Below are positions 25,294 to 37,204 of a DNA stretch of 64,000 bases, piece by piece. Position 1 is the first letter of the stretch; each line of letters starts with the position of its first letter. This DNA is from Chimonanthus salicifolius (taxonomy: Eukaryota; Streptophyta; Magnoliopsida; Laurales; Calycanthaceae). The position numbers and the translations under genes are program-made. The stretch lies in NCBI GenBank assembly GCA_013350335.1, contig CM023539.1:21817043-21881042 (forward strand), read 5' to 3'. A model generated the notes under the pieces. That model saw only the letters and a list, made by a program, of their open reading frames with translations. It did no database searches and was not told the origin of the DNA.

Positions 25294-25554
25294 TCATGGA
25301 GTACTTACCGATTCCGCGACTCCTCCAGTTGCTTTCACTCCTTCTTGCTCTTCCTTAGCCTTTCCTTCCTCCTTGATCCTTGGCTGAGTGTGTGAACTTG
25401 AGAGGTCTTGAGATGAAACTTCAAGAAGAGGGTTCGGCCAAGAGTGTGGGTTTGAGAGAGAGAGTGGCTTGAGATAGAAAACTCTTAAGTCTTTTCTCCT
25501 TTGTCCAAGAGAGTGATCGGCCTTGAGAGAGGGAGAGAGTGAGATGAAGACCAA
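25294..25554 (-). other. Sense ORF in LTR leader (element D)
   Basis: An 86-codon frame homologous to the one at 47155-47418 (shared MVFISLSPSLKAD start and a Leu/Ser-rich middle). An indel shifts the last part so that it reads through the donor-like site. The length difference shows that the frame is not strictly kept. Confidence 0.25.
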
Positions 25555-25654
25555 AACTTGTTTTGTTCAAATGAGGGTGATCGGCCAAGGTGATGCCTTT
25601 TTGTAAAGCCCTTTTGTAACTCCCATAACTCATTACCTTCTCATTGATACTTAC

Positions 25655-26110
25655 ATTGGGGGTTTCATCCTTGAGGTGAAACTCCCATGTCTCCAACGGT
25701 GCTATGGGTATGCCTTTGTGTAACCTCCACCAACCTTTCTCCTCCCATTTATGGTTCATTTTGGGGTTTCATCCATGAGATGAAAACTCTCAACCGTTTG
25801 CCCCTTGGTTACCTTGTGTAACAACAAAATCGTCCAACTTCATTGTCTTGATCAATGAGAGTCGGCCAAGGGTGGTGTCCTTTGGTGAAAACCCTTTGTA
25901 ACCACCATGTCTCTTCACCTCCCTCATTAAAGATCCTTTTGGAGTTTCATCAAATGAGATGAAAATCCCACCATTCCAACGTGTATGCCTTGTGTAGGCT
26001 TGTGTAACCACCACAACCCTTCACCTCCCTCATCAATGATCTATTTGGAGTTTCATCCCAAGAGATGAAACTCCCATCTCCAACGTGTATGCCTTGTATA
26101 GGCTTGTGTA
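25655..26110. repeat. U3 hairpin tandem repeats (element D LTR)
   Basis: Four diverged units of about 105 bases with GAGTTTCATC and GATGAAACTC arms (near 25661, 25764, 25939, 26047) and CAACGTGTATGCC. These correspond to the plus-strand arrays at 46690 and 62460. Confidence 0.75.
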
Positions 26111-26744
26111 ACCACCACAACCCTTCACCTTGCTCATAATGATGGTCTCCATTGAGATGGGACTCTCCATCTTCCAACTCCACTCATTTTAATTCAACTC
26201 AACTTAAATGAGCTCATTTTCTAACTCAAGCACTTGAACTCACATTAATAAATTCTCAACTCATGTGAATTCACTTTCCAACTCAAGTATTATTTATCCT
26301 ACTTGAGCTCATTCATTAACTCAACTCTATTGAACTCACCCATGGTTGACCAAGTCAACCATGGCTTAGTCGGCTATGAACCATATAGTATTTAGGGTCC
26401 CACATAGCCATTTCATTTACATACCACCTCACTTGATGAGGTGGATCTCATGTCTTGTATCTTAATTGGTTATTAGACCCAATTATTAAACCTTACTCAT
26501 TCACTTCTAACTAGCTCATATATGATCCATTGGATCCCAATTGGACTTTTGACCCAATTGACAATCTTGACCCAATTAAATAAATCTCACTCATTTAATT
26601 CAGTTGAACCATATCCACCATCCGTTGGACTTAATTGGGCAATTGACCCAACACCTTACCCATCTAAGGTCTATCTCCATTAATTCACAAATTATATGGA
26701 CAATTTCCATAAATATCCATAACTTCAAAATCCGGGGTGTTACA

Positions 26745-26765
26745 ATACAACCCTCTTTTTAAAAT
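26745..26765 (-). other. Polypurine tract of element D
   Basis: The minus strand reads AAAAAGAGGGTTGTAT directly before the LTR. The same tract precedes the LTRs at 46250 and 62012. Confidence 0.8.
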
Positions 26766-26810
26766 TTTCATCCCAAAAATCGAGCGAAGTAGGGTTTCAA
26801 ACGGATTACA

Positions 26811-26960
26811 TAAATAGCTCAGGATGAGCTATTCTCATTTCCGATTCAAGTTTCCAAGTGGCTTCCTCATTACCATGTTGATTCCACGCCACCTTGACGA
26901 ATTGAATCGCTCGGTTCCGTAACACCTTTTGTTCTGTCTCATGTTATGTCTTTTTCTCGT
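26811..26960 (-). pseudogene. Pol chromodomain relic, element D
   Basis: The minus strand encodes IQFVKVAW...HGNEEATW...ESEMRIAHPELF, matching the end of the element A polyprotein (QFVKVVWERHGSEETTW). Nothing else of pol is present in this internal region, so the element seems to have lost gag-pol but kept its last codons next to the polypurine tract. Confidence 0.8.
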
Positions 26961-28217
26961 GAGCCAATTGTGATCTCACGTAGATCAATGTACTTTGTTT
27001 TCACTTTATCTGCTACCAAGATATTTTCCATACGTACTCGCTCAATACGTTCATTCATCTACTCTCTGTGTGAGGTTAGTGATGACCTTGTTCCTCATTG
27101 AAATTTGTTAGTGAGGTAGCCTGCCAATGCAAACCTATGCTCAAGGCTTTCGCTGATTCCACTCTAACTAGATTTCTAGTTGCACTCTCCTGAAACTCCA
27201 TCGGCTAAATACAGACTCAGCTGATCAGTCTAAGTCGGTAGTCGCCCATAGCTTCCCATTCGAGTTTCACTAGACTCTTATCTTTTCCACTAAGTACATC
27301 TCTAAATTAACATATCTTCATTTGTACATAAGTCACTAGGTGACTAACACCTTTTGTTCAAAACTTCTACGATACCGATATCGGCATCAATCCAAACCAC
27401 CATGGGAATCATCATCCATGGTTATATACATCCATCCCTGGTATCACTCTATCAGTGAGTGTCATCTATCCATGGTTAATAACCATCCATGAATATAACC
27501 CCCCCTCTGGGTATAATCTATTCATGGGCATAACTAATCTATCCTCAGTCATAATTAATCCAAGCACATCTTCAACCATGAGATATTCTATCCGTAGGAA
27601 CAACACTAGAATGAGTCACTACGTAACTGTGGCAACAATATCAAATCATAAATATACCCCGACCCCTAGCAAGACTTAGGGCCCATGAAGCGGAAGACCC
27701 ACGTCTAACGTGATCAAGTCTACCTCGCCCTGCATCCCTTCACCCCAAGGGTGATTCAGTCAAGCTGTAAGGCTGTCGGACCTCGTCTAACGAAGTTAGC
27801 ACCACCCCCATGGGGAAAATAGTAACTAGCTCTGCGCATCAATACACATTAAATGTGCGAAATAGCCGGGAGAGCGCCCTCCAGCGCATAGCATGCGATG
27901 GACCCACTCCTCAACAGCAACCCTACGGGACCAAGTCTCCGTATTTCATATCAAGGCTCCCACGGTCTCAATCATCAATATCACGTGAGAGACGCACCCA
28001 TACCACGTCTCAATATAATCAAATGACTTAGTGACATACATCTCAGTGCCAAAGTCCTCATGAACTCTTAAGGTTGCATACTTTATTAAAAATCCTTCAA
28101 ACTTCCATCACAAGGGTGGGTAAGGCTAGAAAATCCCTTCAAAGAACAAAATGTACCCACAACCCTTACAAAATTTCCCCTTTCCTTGACATTTTCTTAC
28201 AATCTCTTAGCCTAATC
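26961..28217 (-). other. Non-coding tail of element D internal region
   Basis: No coding signal. It is homologous to 44821-46059 and to 52301-52865 plus 61029-61845 on the other strand, including repeated CCATGG-type stretches around 27400-27560 and the GGGTGCGTCTCTC-like block near 27985. Short open frames here are not shared in frame between the copies. Confidence 0.7.
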
Positions 28218-28601
28218 TTACGTAGAAGACCCTGCATCATCACCAAAATCGAAGAAGTTGTCAGGGCATGTCGTCGACGTGTGTCCCAACACTCCACAAG
28301 TTAGACAGGGTATTATTCCTGGTCCCCCAATGTACGAGCAGTTAATCCTCTCCTTCCCGTGCCCGTGAAGTCCACAATCAGGGCAAATAACCTCAATAGG
28401 GTGGGGGCAATAAGTACAGTTGTGCCCCTCCTGATTACATAATTCGCACATACAATCTGTCAACTCATCCGAAGTCAGAGTAGCGCGAGTATACTCGGGC
28501 GAGCCTATCTCCCCTACGGATTCTTCTAAGTTTGGGACATCTTCCTCGTCCTCTTCGGGTACAAAGGTTGGAGCAACCCCAAAATTGTACTAGAGCGATT
28601 C
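28218..28601 (-). pseudogene. Three-knuckle zinc protein, C-terminal part (element D)
   Basis: C-terminal two thirds of the small protein of the non-autonomous family. It has three CCHC-type modules: CELCNQEGHNCTYC, CPDCGLHGHGKERINC and CLTCGVLGHTSTTC. The first and third fit CX2CX4HX4C; the second has six residues before the last Cys. An acidic stretch (VPEEDEEDVPNLEE) lies upstream. The N-terminal part is at 41930-42062, separated by element A, which inserted inside this ORF. A stop (TAG) just inside the insertion point also breaks it. CCHC knuckles are typical of retroelement nucleocapsids, so RNA binding is likely; no capsid domain is seen. Confidence 0.8.
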
Positions 28602-29269
28602 TGTAACGCCCGGCCCTTTTTCACCCGTTTTCCGAAAATCAGAGTCTATTTTTTTCTTTTTTAAATAGAAGAGTGAGAGAGGGCGCGGACGCCACGACGC
28701 GAGTTAAGTCCGGGCTTCTAAAGCCCGACCCTTAACTGGCCAACCCCACGCGTGCGCAGAACTAAGTCCACGAGAATGGTTCACGCGTAGGAAGTAAGCT
28801 CGCGAATTATAACCATTGCGGAACATGATAATAGAGTCTATCCTATCGGTTTTTAGATAGAAGGGAAGATATAACATTGAATTACCAAAATGCCCCTATG
28901 TTCATATTTATATTACAAAATGTAATCGTCCATAAGTAACGTCCAAACCATCGCAAGACCCGACAAGCTAAGTTTATTTAAAATTACATCTCCAAAATGT
29001 AAACGTAAAATAAACTAAGACTGCGCTTTCCAAGCTCCTAAGCTTGGCCTCCGGTATGTCCACTGCTTCCTGCCTCTCCTGTGTCATCAGCTAGGGTAGA
29101 AGTAGGGCGTTAGTTAACGCGCCCAGTAGGACTCCGAGTAGGGCTAGCACATGGATTAGTGATAACACACATACCGATAAAATAACATATAACAAAATAA
29201 GCATCTAATGGATGCTATGCCATGGGTGCTTATGTCATGTGTCCCACCCATCATCTGTATGATCATACA

Positions 29270-29580
29270 ATGTATTATCCCCATGTCTGCTTCTCGATCT
29301 CCCCGACGGAGCATGGACTCCGGTTATAGCATAAGAGCTATCCCCATGTCTGATTCTCAGTCGCCCCGATGGAGCATGGACTCCGGTTATGACCCCTCAG
29401 CTATCCCCATGTTTGCTTCTCGGTCGCCCCGACGGAGCATGGACTCCGGTTATAGAATAAAAGCTATACCCATGTCTGATTCTCAGTCGCCCCGACGGAG
29501 CATGGACTCCGGTTATGACCCCTCAGCTATCCCCATGTTTGCTTCTCGGTCGCCCCGATGGAGCATGGACTTCGGTTTGT
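29270..29580. repeat. 63-bp LTR minisatellite, 5 units in two alternating types
   Basis: Units share GCCCCGACGGAGCATGGAC. They alternate between a type followed by TATAGCATAAGAGCTATCCC and a type followed by TATGACCCCTCAGCTATCCC, giving a two-unit higher-order period of about 125 bases. The 5' LTR carries one more unit (38395-38775). Confidence 0.9.
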
Positions 29581-30140
29581 TTATTTTTTTCTGCCCATGC
29601 CATGCATGAGATGTACGTGCATTATGCTATATAGTATCTAAATAAACCATAATTTTGATATCCCATACATAGCCATATAATGCATACTATTAAAATATAA
29701 TCCATATGATTCATAACTTAAAACTCATCATAAGATAAATCATAATCATAAATCCATCATAAACCAAATCAAAATAATTTAAAACACCATCACATATCCA
29801 TCGCTTACAAAGAGGTAGGAATCCTACCGAATACCGTGTCGCGTTCCGTTACGCTTCCCGTTCGATAATCCGGTCGCCGATCGCGTACCGTTTGCGACGT
29901 CCGATACCTTATTACATTTACCGAATTAGTCCCTACGTTATCCGTGATTAAGTTCATAATTGATCCATCTACTTAGACTCATTAATGGTCATTAGCCTCA
30001 TTTTTCGTGGTTTAAAACACATACATAAACCCGATTTTTGGCCAATTTAGATATTTCCAATTTGCGGCCTAAAACGCAGCAACTAATCGCTTCACTTAAC
30101 CATTCACAAAATATCCGATTTTTTATGTCTAATCCCTATA

Positions 30141-31287
30141 GGGTTCGGCCATGGTACATGGCCGAACCCATGGTTCTTCAATGTGGCCACTTATTACGGT
30201 TTTGCCACTCTTCTTCCATGGTAAATCATCCATTCATTTATGTGCATTCTAAGTCCAAGATTCATTCATACTTAGGTCCATTCAATCATGACCTAGCATC
30301 ATAAAATCAGCCACCTAATATTTAATTTTTAAAAAAACATTTACTCCCACACCTAATTCCACATTTTGGCCTAAGGTGTGGCCCACATATCATGGCCTCC
30401 AAATGGGTCATGGGTTCGGCCATACACCATGGCCGAACCCATGGTGCCTACTTTCCATTCCCTTGGGTCCATTTTACTCCCTTTAATCCAATCTCAAATG
30501 AATTTAATTTATCCATTCAAGTCCCCATTTTCATTCCATTTAAAACCTCACATATCATTTTTTATAAATCCATTAAAATCTAGCATTCTTCTACATCATT
30601 TTCCATTTATTAAAAATCCACTAATCACTACCCTAAGGTTCACCATTTTCAAAGACTAGGTTTTGTCCCAAAATAATCCAATTTTAAAATCACAAATCTT
30701 CATTCTTTTTGGCCCTTTAAAACAAACTCCTAGGCATTGATACATGCATTAACCTTAGCCTAAAATTGATCAAAATTTGGGTCATAGGTTCGGCCATACA
30801 CTATGGCCGAACCCATGATGTTTCTTTCCCCATTTTTCTTGGTTTCATTTACCCATTTAAACATACCTCTAATGAAAATTAAATCATCCATTTAAATCAC
30901 CAACATCACATATCATACTTGAAACATCCATACAATCTATCCATTTTTCTTAACCAATTTCTATACTTTCCCATCATAAAATTTTTTATTAAATACCACC
31001 AATCATTTCCTCATTACCTCCATAATTTAAACTTATTTACTCCACCACTTCCATCTTTTAGCACCCATTTGAAAATCACATACCATATTCAAAATTTTCA
31101 AATTTTAGAAAACATCAACCATTGAGCATCTAAGGGTCCTAATCCTCATAGATCACTAAATCATCACAATTTAAATCACTTGAAAACTAAATATCATAAA
31201 TCCTTCTCCACCATTTTAAACCTTCAAACCTTAATTAAATTACCCATCATTCACCATGGGGTTCGGCCATGCTACATGGCCGAACCC
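30141..31287. repeat. Palindrome array, 4 copies (element A 3' LTR)
   Basis: Copies at 30141-30169, 30412-30440, 30787-30813 and 31258-31287, all with intact TTCGGCCAT and ATGGCCGAA arms. The matching positions in the 5' LTR are 39378, 39649, 40022 and 40495. Confidence 0.92.
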
Positions 31288-31442
31288 TATGGTCATCCAT
31301 TCATTTAATCTATCTCTCTCTAAGTTTATCCATTTCTTAATCTTCCATTGATGGATCTTAGATCCAAGGCCCATGATGTTTTTGGCCATTATCTAATAAA
31401 TGGATTCCCTTTTTAACCATAAACAAAAATCTAAACTCTTGT

Positions 31443-31838
31443 TTAGAAATACTTACGGATCCGACGGCTCCTCCGGTCTTTGTCGCTCCCATCAACTTCC
31501 TTGGCCTCCTTTCTCCCTCTTCTTGATCTTTGATCGGCTAGATGTGCTTGATCAATGGTGGGACATGTTTGGATCGGATAAGGTAGGGCTAGGTTTGGGA
31601 GAGGGGAAGAGGGGAAGATGATGGAAAACAAGATCTTAGCCTTTGATCTTGCGGGGATGGACCAAGACTTGCTCTCTCCTTCTCTTTTCTTCTCTTCTTC
31701 TTCTAAGTTCTTTTCTCTTTTCTTTTGCAAGGTGGAGGGACGTTTTTTGTGTGTGTGAGGAGGGATGGAGAGAGAGAAAATGGAAATGGAGACAATGAGA
31801 TGAAGTCTCATCTTTTGGTTACCTAAGTCAAACTTCAC
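31443..31838 (-). other. Sense ORF in element A LTR leader
   Basis: A 131-codon frame with a hydrophobic/Ser-rich start, a Lys/Glu cluster (EKNLEEEEKKREGE) and a basic end, running through the donor-like site at 31451-31456. The 5' LTR copy has a frame-breaking difference after about 86 codons (40813-41073). A related frame lies at 59717-59989. Probably leader exon sequence rather than a maintained gene. Confidence 0.25.
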
Positions 31839-32694
31839 ATTAACTCCTCACCAACCAATATGCATTAATGGTGGTGGTTGGGATAAAACCACCCCCTTTA
31901 GCCCATGGTTTCATTTTGTGTTTTCTTGAAGTGGTTTGTGTTTGTTGGAGTGGTTTTGACCATTTGACCATTTAATTTTAGTTTAATTAACTTAGATCAA
32001 TTTGATCCCTAGGTTAATTTAATTAATCACTTCCCACTTAATTTAATCTCATTAAATTCCCTCTAAGATCCACCCATGGTTGACTTGGTCAACCATGGTG
32101 GTCAGCCCCACTATTCTTGGGTCCACACGCCACCTCACTTGGTGAGGTGGTGGTGGGCCCCATTGGCCATGTTACCTTGGTCAATTTATTACCTAACTTG
32201 GGTGATTTAAATTTTTTAAATGTATCCCTCTTATTGGATCACCATTGGGCCCATGGCCCAATTAAATTTTGTCTTACCCATTTACCTTAGGGCTTAGCTA
32301 CCTTGGCCCATTGGGTCCCATATGGCTCTTTGACCCAAATTGACTACCATTGACCCAATTACTTACCATTGACCACTTAAATGAATTAATTTCAATTCAT
32401 GGTCTATTGGGTAACCATTGGGCCCATGGCCCAATTAAATTCCCTCCTTACCTTAGGCTTACGTCAATTGGGTCCATTGGGTCCCAAATGAGTATTGGGC
32501 CCAATTTGACCATCTTTGACCCGATTAGTCCTCATTGACCCATTAAATGGATTTCATCCAATCCATGGCTCAACTGGGCCATTCTTGGACCCTTGTCTCA
32601 AGTTTTGATCCATTTGGTATTCCTTCATGTCAAAATTCAAATTAAAATCAATAAATGCCAAATATAGATTGATTTAAAATTTCGGGCTACTACA

Positions 32695-32712
32695 ATAGAA
32701 TCCTCTTTTGAA
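32695..32712 (-). other. Polypurine tract of element A
   Basis: The minus strand reads TTTCAAAAGAGGATTCTAT directly before the 3' LTR. Confidence 0.75.
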
Positions 32713-32756
32713 ATTTTCGTCGCGAAAATTCGAGCGAAGTAGGGGTCCAAAATAAC

Positions 32757-33875
32757 TCATGCGAAGAGCTCCGGGTAAGCGGTTTTCATCTCCGACTCAA
32801 GTTCCCAGGTGGTTTCTTCACTACCATGTCGTTCCCATACCACCTTGACGAATTGAATGTCGCAATTCCGTAGCACCCTTTGTTCACTTTCAATAACTCT
32901 GACCGGCTTCTCCACATATGTCACATCGCTTTGTACATCGATGTCTTGAACATTTATCACATGAGAAGGATTCAGGATTGTACTTTCTCAGCATGGACAC
33001 ATGAAACACATCATGTAGAGATGACAGCTGTGGAGAGAGCGCTAACTGATAAGCTACCCCTCCCACCCTTTCAGTATTGGAAACGGCCCCACAAATCTAG
33101 GCGACAGTTTCCCTCTCTTTCCGAACCTCATGTGCCCTTTCCATGGCGAGACTTTTAAGAACACTAAGTCTCCCACCTCAAACTCGAGGAACCTTCTTCT
33201 CTTGTCGGCATAGCTCTTCTGATAGCTCTGTGCAGTGAGTAGATGTTGCCGTATCAGCTTAATCTGCGCTGTAGTCTCTGCAACCAAATCTGGTCCGATC
33301 AACGCAAGCTCACCGGCCTCCGTCCAACACACTGGCGATCTACACGGTCTACCATACAAGGCCTCAAACGGAGCCATCTGGAGACTTGCCTGGTAACTGT
33401 TATTGTAAGAGAACTCCACCAGTGGCAGATGATCCTCCCATCCGCCTTTGAAGTCTAGCATGCATGCTCTCAGCATATCTTCCAATGTCTGTATCGTCCT
33501 TTCTGACTGTCCATCAGTCTGTGGATGAAATGCTGTGCTAGTTAATACGTCGGTTCCCATAGCCGATTGCAAGCCCTGCCATACTCTGCCGGTGAATCGT
33601 CCATCCCTGTCGGATACAATAGACCGGGGAATAACATGTAACCTGACTATCTCTCGGATGTACCGTCGACCCAAAGTCTCTGATGAATCTATCATTTTGA
33701 TGGGAAGGAAATGTGCGGACTTGGTTAACCGGTCCACTATGACCCATATCGCATCGTTGCCCTTTGATGACCTTGGCAACCCTGTTACAAAGTCCATAGA
33801 TATATGCTCCCATTTCCATTCTGGTACCGGTAGGGGTGCAAGTAGGCCTGGTGGTTTCCGATGTTCTGCCTTAAC
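32757..33875 (-). pseudogene. Element A integrase and chromodomain
   Basis: Integrase catalytic core: [18 protein letters not shown] then [12 protein letters not shown] (first Asp), IVSDRDGRF (second Asp) and HPQTDGQSER...LEDMLRA (Glu), all intact. The C-terminal domain has the KLSPRFVGPF motif. The final 67 residues (32757-32960) form a chromodomain-like tail ending TWELESEMKTAYPELFA. A TAG stop directly after CCLTCQ (33876-33878) cuts the core from the HHCC module in the same frame. Frameshifts between 33054 and 32960 separate core and tail. The tail would direct integration toward modified heterochromatin in intact chromoviruses (family knowledge). Confidence 0.93.
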
Positions 33876-34643
33876 CTACTGACAAGTTAGGCAACAAGTG
33901 ACAAAGGCTGCCACATCTTTCTTAAGTCCGTGCCACCAATAGTGCTTCTTAAGGTCATGGTACATCTTCGTGCTACCCGGGTGGATAGAGAGTTTGGTTT
34001 GGTGTGCTTCAATCAGCAACTCTCTTCTACAATTCTTAGGTACGTATGTCCTGCCTCGGAACATAACGCCTTGTCCGGGTCGTAACTCCCACTCCGGTAC
34101 AACCTCACTGGTAGACATCTTAGCCCAAATCTCCTCCACCTCTGGATCTGTCCGTTGTTCCCATTCAATCTCGGAAACCATGTTGGATCGTATGATCAGA
34201 TTATATATGGTCCCATGATTATTGTGGTAGAGTTTAAATTCTCTGATGGTATTCAGTACCTCCCATTCCGTCCTGATCATGCTGGCTACTGTCGCATGTG
34301 ACAAGCGGCTGAGGGCATCTGCCACCTTGTTCGCCTTGCCCGGATGATACCGAAGTGCGAACTCATAATCCGCCAGATATTCCATCCATCTACGCTGTCT
34401 CATATTGAGTTCTTTCTGATCAAATAAGTACTTCAAACTTTTGTGATCTGAGAACACCTCAAACTTTTCACCATAGAGGTAGTGTCTCCAGCTTTTGAGA
34501 GCGAAGACCACCGCTGCTAGTTCTAGATCATGTGTGGGATAATGGCGTTCATGAATTTTCAATTGTCTTGATCCATATGCCACCGCACGATTACTTTGAC
34601 TGAGTGTACACCCCAGTCCCTCACCAGAGGCATCGCAGTACAC
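33876..34643 (-). pseudogene. Element A RNase H and integrase HHCC module
   Basis: Starts at [16 protein letters not shown] sequence (RNase H first Asp). It continues with [35 protein letters not shown] and [15 protein letters not shown], followed by a linker and the HHCC zinc module ([10 protein letters not shown]...CCLTC). It is shifted by one base from RT: an A6 run near 34650 suggests a single-base insertion. It ends at the nonsense codon before the integrase core. Confidence 0.92.
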
Positions 34644-34644
34644 C

Positions 34645-36110
34645 TCATAATTTTTTGCCTCTTTCTGGTAAGATCAGAATAGGAGCGATCGTAAGCCTCT
34701 CCTTAAGCACCTCAAATCTTTGATTGCACAGATTGGACCACTCAAACTTGGAGAAGTCCATGATGAATTTCCGATAGTAACCGGCCAATCCCAGAAAACT
34801 GCGGATCTCGGTCACATTTGTCGGCGCTTTCCATTCCTTGACTGCTGCTACCTTAGCCGGGTCCACGGCTATACCTTCCTCTGATATGATGTGCCCCAAG
34901 AAGTTGACTTCAGATAGCCAAAATTCACACTTCCTGGCTTTGGCATACAATTGGTTCTTCCGCAAGGTGTCTAGGACTATCCGTAGGTGTTCGGCATGTT
35001 TGTTCTGACTTTTGGAGTAGATCAGAATATCATCGATGAATATGATCACAAACTGATCTAAGTATGGACGGAATATCCTATTCATCAGGTCCATGAACAC
35101 CGCCGGTGCATTAGTAAGCCCAAACGGCGTGACTACATACTCATATAACCCATACCGTGTCCTGAAGGCAGTCTTCTCTATGTCCTCCTCTCTAACACGA
35201 ATTTGGTGATACCCGGACATTAAATCAATCTTGGAAAAGTGAGAGGAACCCCTAAGTTGATCAAACAGATCATCAATCCAGGGTAGGGGATATTTGTTCC
35301 TGACAGTCAGCTGATTTAACTTCCTATAGTCCACACACATTCGTAGGGTACCGTCTTTCTTTTTCACAAATAACACTGGGGCTCCCCATGCGGATGTACT
35401 GTTCCGAATGAAGCCTAGTCTGACCAGTTCATCAATTTGCTTCTTCAACTCCGTCATCTCAGCTGGTGCCATCCTATAATGGGGTAATGATACTGGAGCG
35501 GCGCCGGGGTATAATTTTATTTCAAAGTCTATCTCCCTCTTGAGTGGCAAACCAGGGAGTTCTATTGGGAATACCTTGGCAAAATCTGTTACTACCGTCG
35601 GAAGTTCAACCATTGGTGCCTTATTTACTCTGAGGCTGTTCAAGGCGAGATGGTTCAATTCCTCCTGCAGTCTTCTAGGAATATCCTGCCTGTCAGCGTG
35701 TACCACGTACCGCTTTCCTTCGGGTGACCAAAATATCACCCTACGAAGATGGCAGTCAATATGGGCCTGATACGTAGTCAACCAATCCATGCCAAATATG
35801 ACATCATATTCTGCCATATTGATTACTAAATAGTTGAACTCGAATCTGAATCCCGCGAGTTCCGTGTTCAATGCCGTACATATAAGTCCTAATGATGTGT
35901 CTCCGACGGGGGATACAATGGTGAGTGATGTGGACAGGTTTTGTACTAGTGTACCCGTGGCAGATATGAATGCAACAGATATGAATGAATGTGATGCTCC
36001 ATAGTCAAATAAAGTAACAGCATAGGAACTACCAATTACAGCCATACCTTGCATCACTGAACGGTCCACTGCTACCTGGAGATGGTATGGTGAAGAGTCG
36101 TCCAGATCCC
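34645..36110 (-). pseudogene. Element A protease and reverse transcriptase
   Basis: Aspartic protease with [12 protein letters not shown] near 36000; the usual Ser after the catalytic Asp is Tyr here, which may impair it. The tether ([14 protein letters not shown]) leads to [59 protein letters not shown] and catalytic [11 protein letters not shown] (near 35030), then the connection [12 protein letters not shown]. The open frame extends upstream to 36411, overlapping gag in another frame; only the part after about 36110 looks like pol. The gag-pol switch may be a mutation or a programmed shift; I cannot tell from one copy. Confidence 0.93.
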
Positions 36111-37204
36111 GCAGGTTTTGGTGCCCGCCCCTCCTGATTGTATGTCCTGCCTCCCCGTGATTGAGTTGATCTAGCTGGAGGGCGGAAGGCACCCCTGGAG
36201 TTAGAGGGTCGGTTGATCTGTGGACAATCCCTCTTGAAGTGGCCCTGTTGGCCACACTGGTAACATGCGTTCCCACCCCGGGGAACCTGTGTGACTGATG
36301 TTGATGAGGAGGGCTGATTGGGGCGGAAGCCCCCGGTAGATCCCGTGGAGGGTGAGGGCCTGCTAGGATTCGGGCGGAACTTCTTGTTGCGTTGGAATGT
36401 ACCCCGCCCACCCTGCCCTCGGCTGTTGTCGAACCGCACTATCTCATTTAGTTCCCGTTCTGCGATGGTGGCCCTGCTAACCACCCCTGCCAGTGTGGGC
36501 TCTTTGAAAATGGTCACTCTAGTCTTGATGCTTGGCCGAAGGCCCCGTTCAAACTTGCGGGCCCTTCTGTGTTCAGTATCCACCATATAGAACCCATAGA
36601 TAGACAGCTTAAGAAATTCTCTGTGATACTCTGCTACTGTCATGTTGCCTTGTACCAATGAGATAAAGGCTTCAGTCTGGCTCTCTCTTTCTTCTTCCAG
36701 AAAAAATTGTTCTAGGAAGGTGGCTGAGAACCACTCCCATGTCATGGGGATTCTTTCTCCTTCCGGTACTAGTGCTTGTTGCTTTTCTACCACTTCCCAC
36801 CAACTACCGGCATCCTCGATCAGTTGGGATGTGGCCAGTAAGATTTTATCAGCAGTACTGGAAATCTGGAGCAAATTCAAGATTTGGTTGATCCTCTTTA
36901 ACCTAGTGTTCCGCTCACACAGCCCCTTCCTTTCCCTTGAAGTAGGGAGGGCGCTGTTGTTGGAAGTCCTTGACCATCTTCCATTTACCGGAGTCGCTAG
37001 CGGTCGCATTGCCGCTTGAGTGTTGTTGTAGAGCAGAAGTGATTGCCGCTTGAACTATGTCTTTCAACTCAGGAGGTACACCTTCTACGTTGATACTATT
37101 TTGTCCCTCGGCTGTATGAGGCGGTAGTACCTCTTCTTCCTGTCAGGGGGTGTTACCTCTCTCTCCACTCGGGGGTTGCGACAGGTTCTTCTCTTTGGCG
37201 GCAT
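36029..37204 (-). pseudogene. Element A gag
   Basis: The likely start is the ATG at 37204-37202 (MPPKRR..., the basic start common in this group). The retrotransposon gag core runs about 36480-36900 (AGSWWEVVEKQQ; MTWEWFSATFLEQFF; MTVAEYHREFLKLS; FERGLRPSIK). A Gly/Arg/Pro-rich linker precedes one CCHC knuckle, [14 protein letters not shown], near 36240-36280. At least one frameshift and stops near 36920-37000 split the N-terminal segment from the core; the 326-codon frame starting at 37009 is the core part only. It ends near 36029, overlapping the protease frame. Confidence 0.9.

Larger units (their letters stand above)
24981..26744 (-). mobile_element. Element D 3' LTR, truncated
   Basis: The 5' half of a minus-strand LTR. 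Its terminus at 26744 (minus: TGTAACACCCCGG) abuts a polypurine tract. The U3 has hairpin tandem repeats (25655-26110) and a palindromic W-box at 26340-26364. After the donor-like GTAAGT (25303-25308) come palindromes near 25064-25108 and 25165-25188. It ends at a ten-base match (TCAAATCCAT, 24981-24990) shared with element C gag. Confidence 0.85.
28602..32694 (-). mobile_element. Element A 3' LTR, 4093 bp
   Basis: Bounded by TGTAACGCCC at 28602 and GGGCTACTACA ending 32694. In sense order it has a U3 with TTGACC words and TTGGGCC/GGCCCAA palindromes (32240-32580), a palindromic W-box at 32074-32098, a CT-rich patch (31755-31790 read on the minus strand), a donor-like GTAAGT at 31451-31456, palindromes at 30141-31287, GGTAGGATTCC near 29815, a minisatellite at 29270-29580 and an acceptor-like module near 29090-29130. 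Confidence 0.95.

Noticed and set aside
27455..27679. Small ORF in the element D tail (also 45362-45643 on the other strand)
   Set aside because: It is antisense relative to the element and not shared in frame with the tail of internal 2.
29208..29609. 133-codon ORF with repeated SRSPRRSMDSGY units; also 38342-38623 and 53492-53767
   Set aside because: It is the antisense reading of the 63-base minisatellite. The unit length is a multiple of three, so several frames stay open by repetition. Unit number varies between copies.
33535..33882. Plus-strand ORFs opposite element A pol, for example 33535-33882 and 36642-37019
   Set aside because: Shadow frames of recognisable minus-strand integrase and gag.
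36029..36110. Programmed frameshift between gag and protease in element A
   Set aside because: The frames do overlap, but this copy has several other frameshifts, so a single decayed copy cannot separate a programmed shift from mutation.
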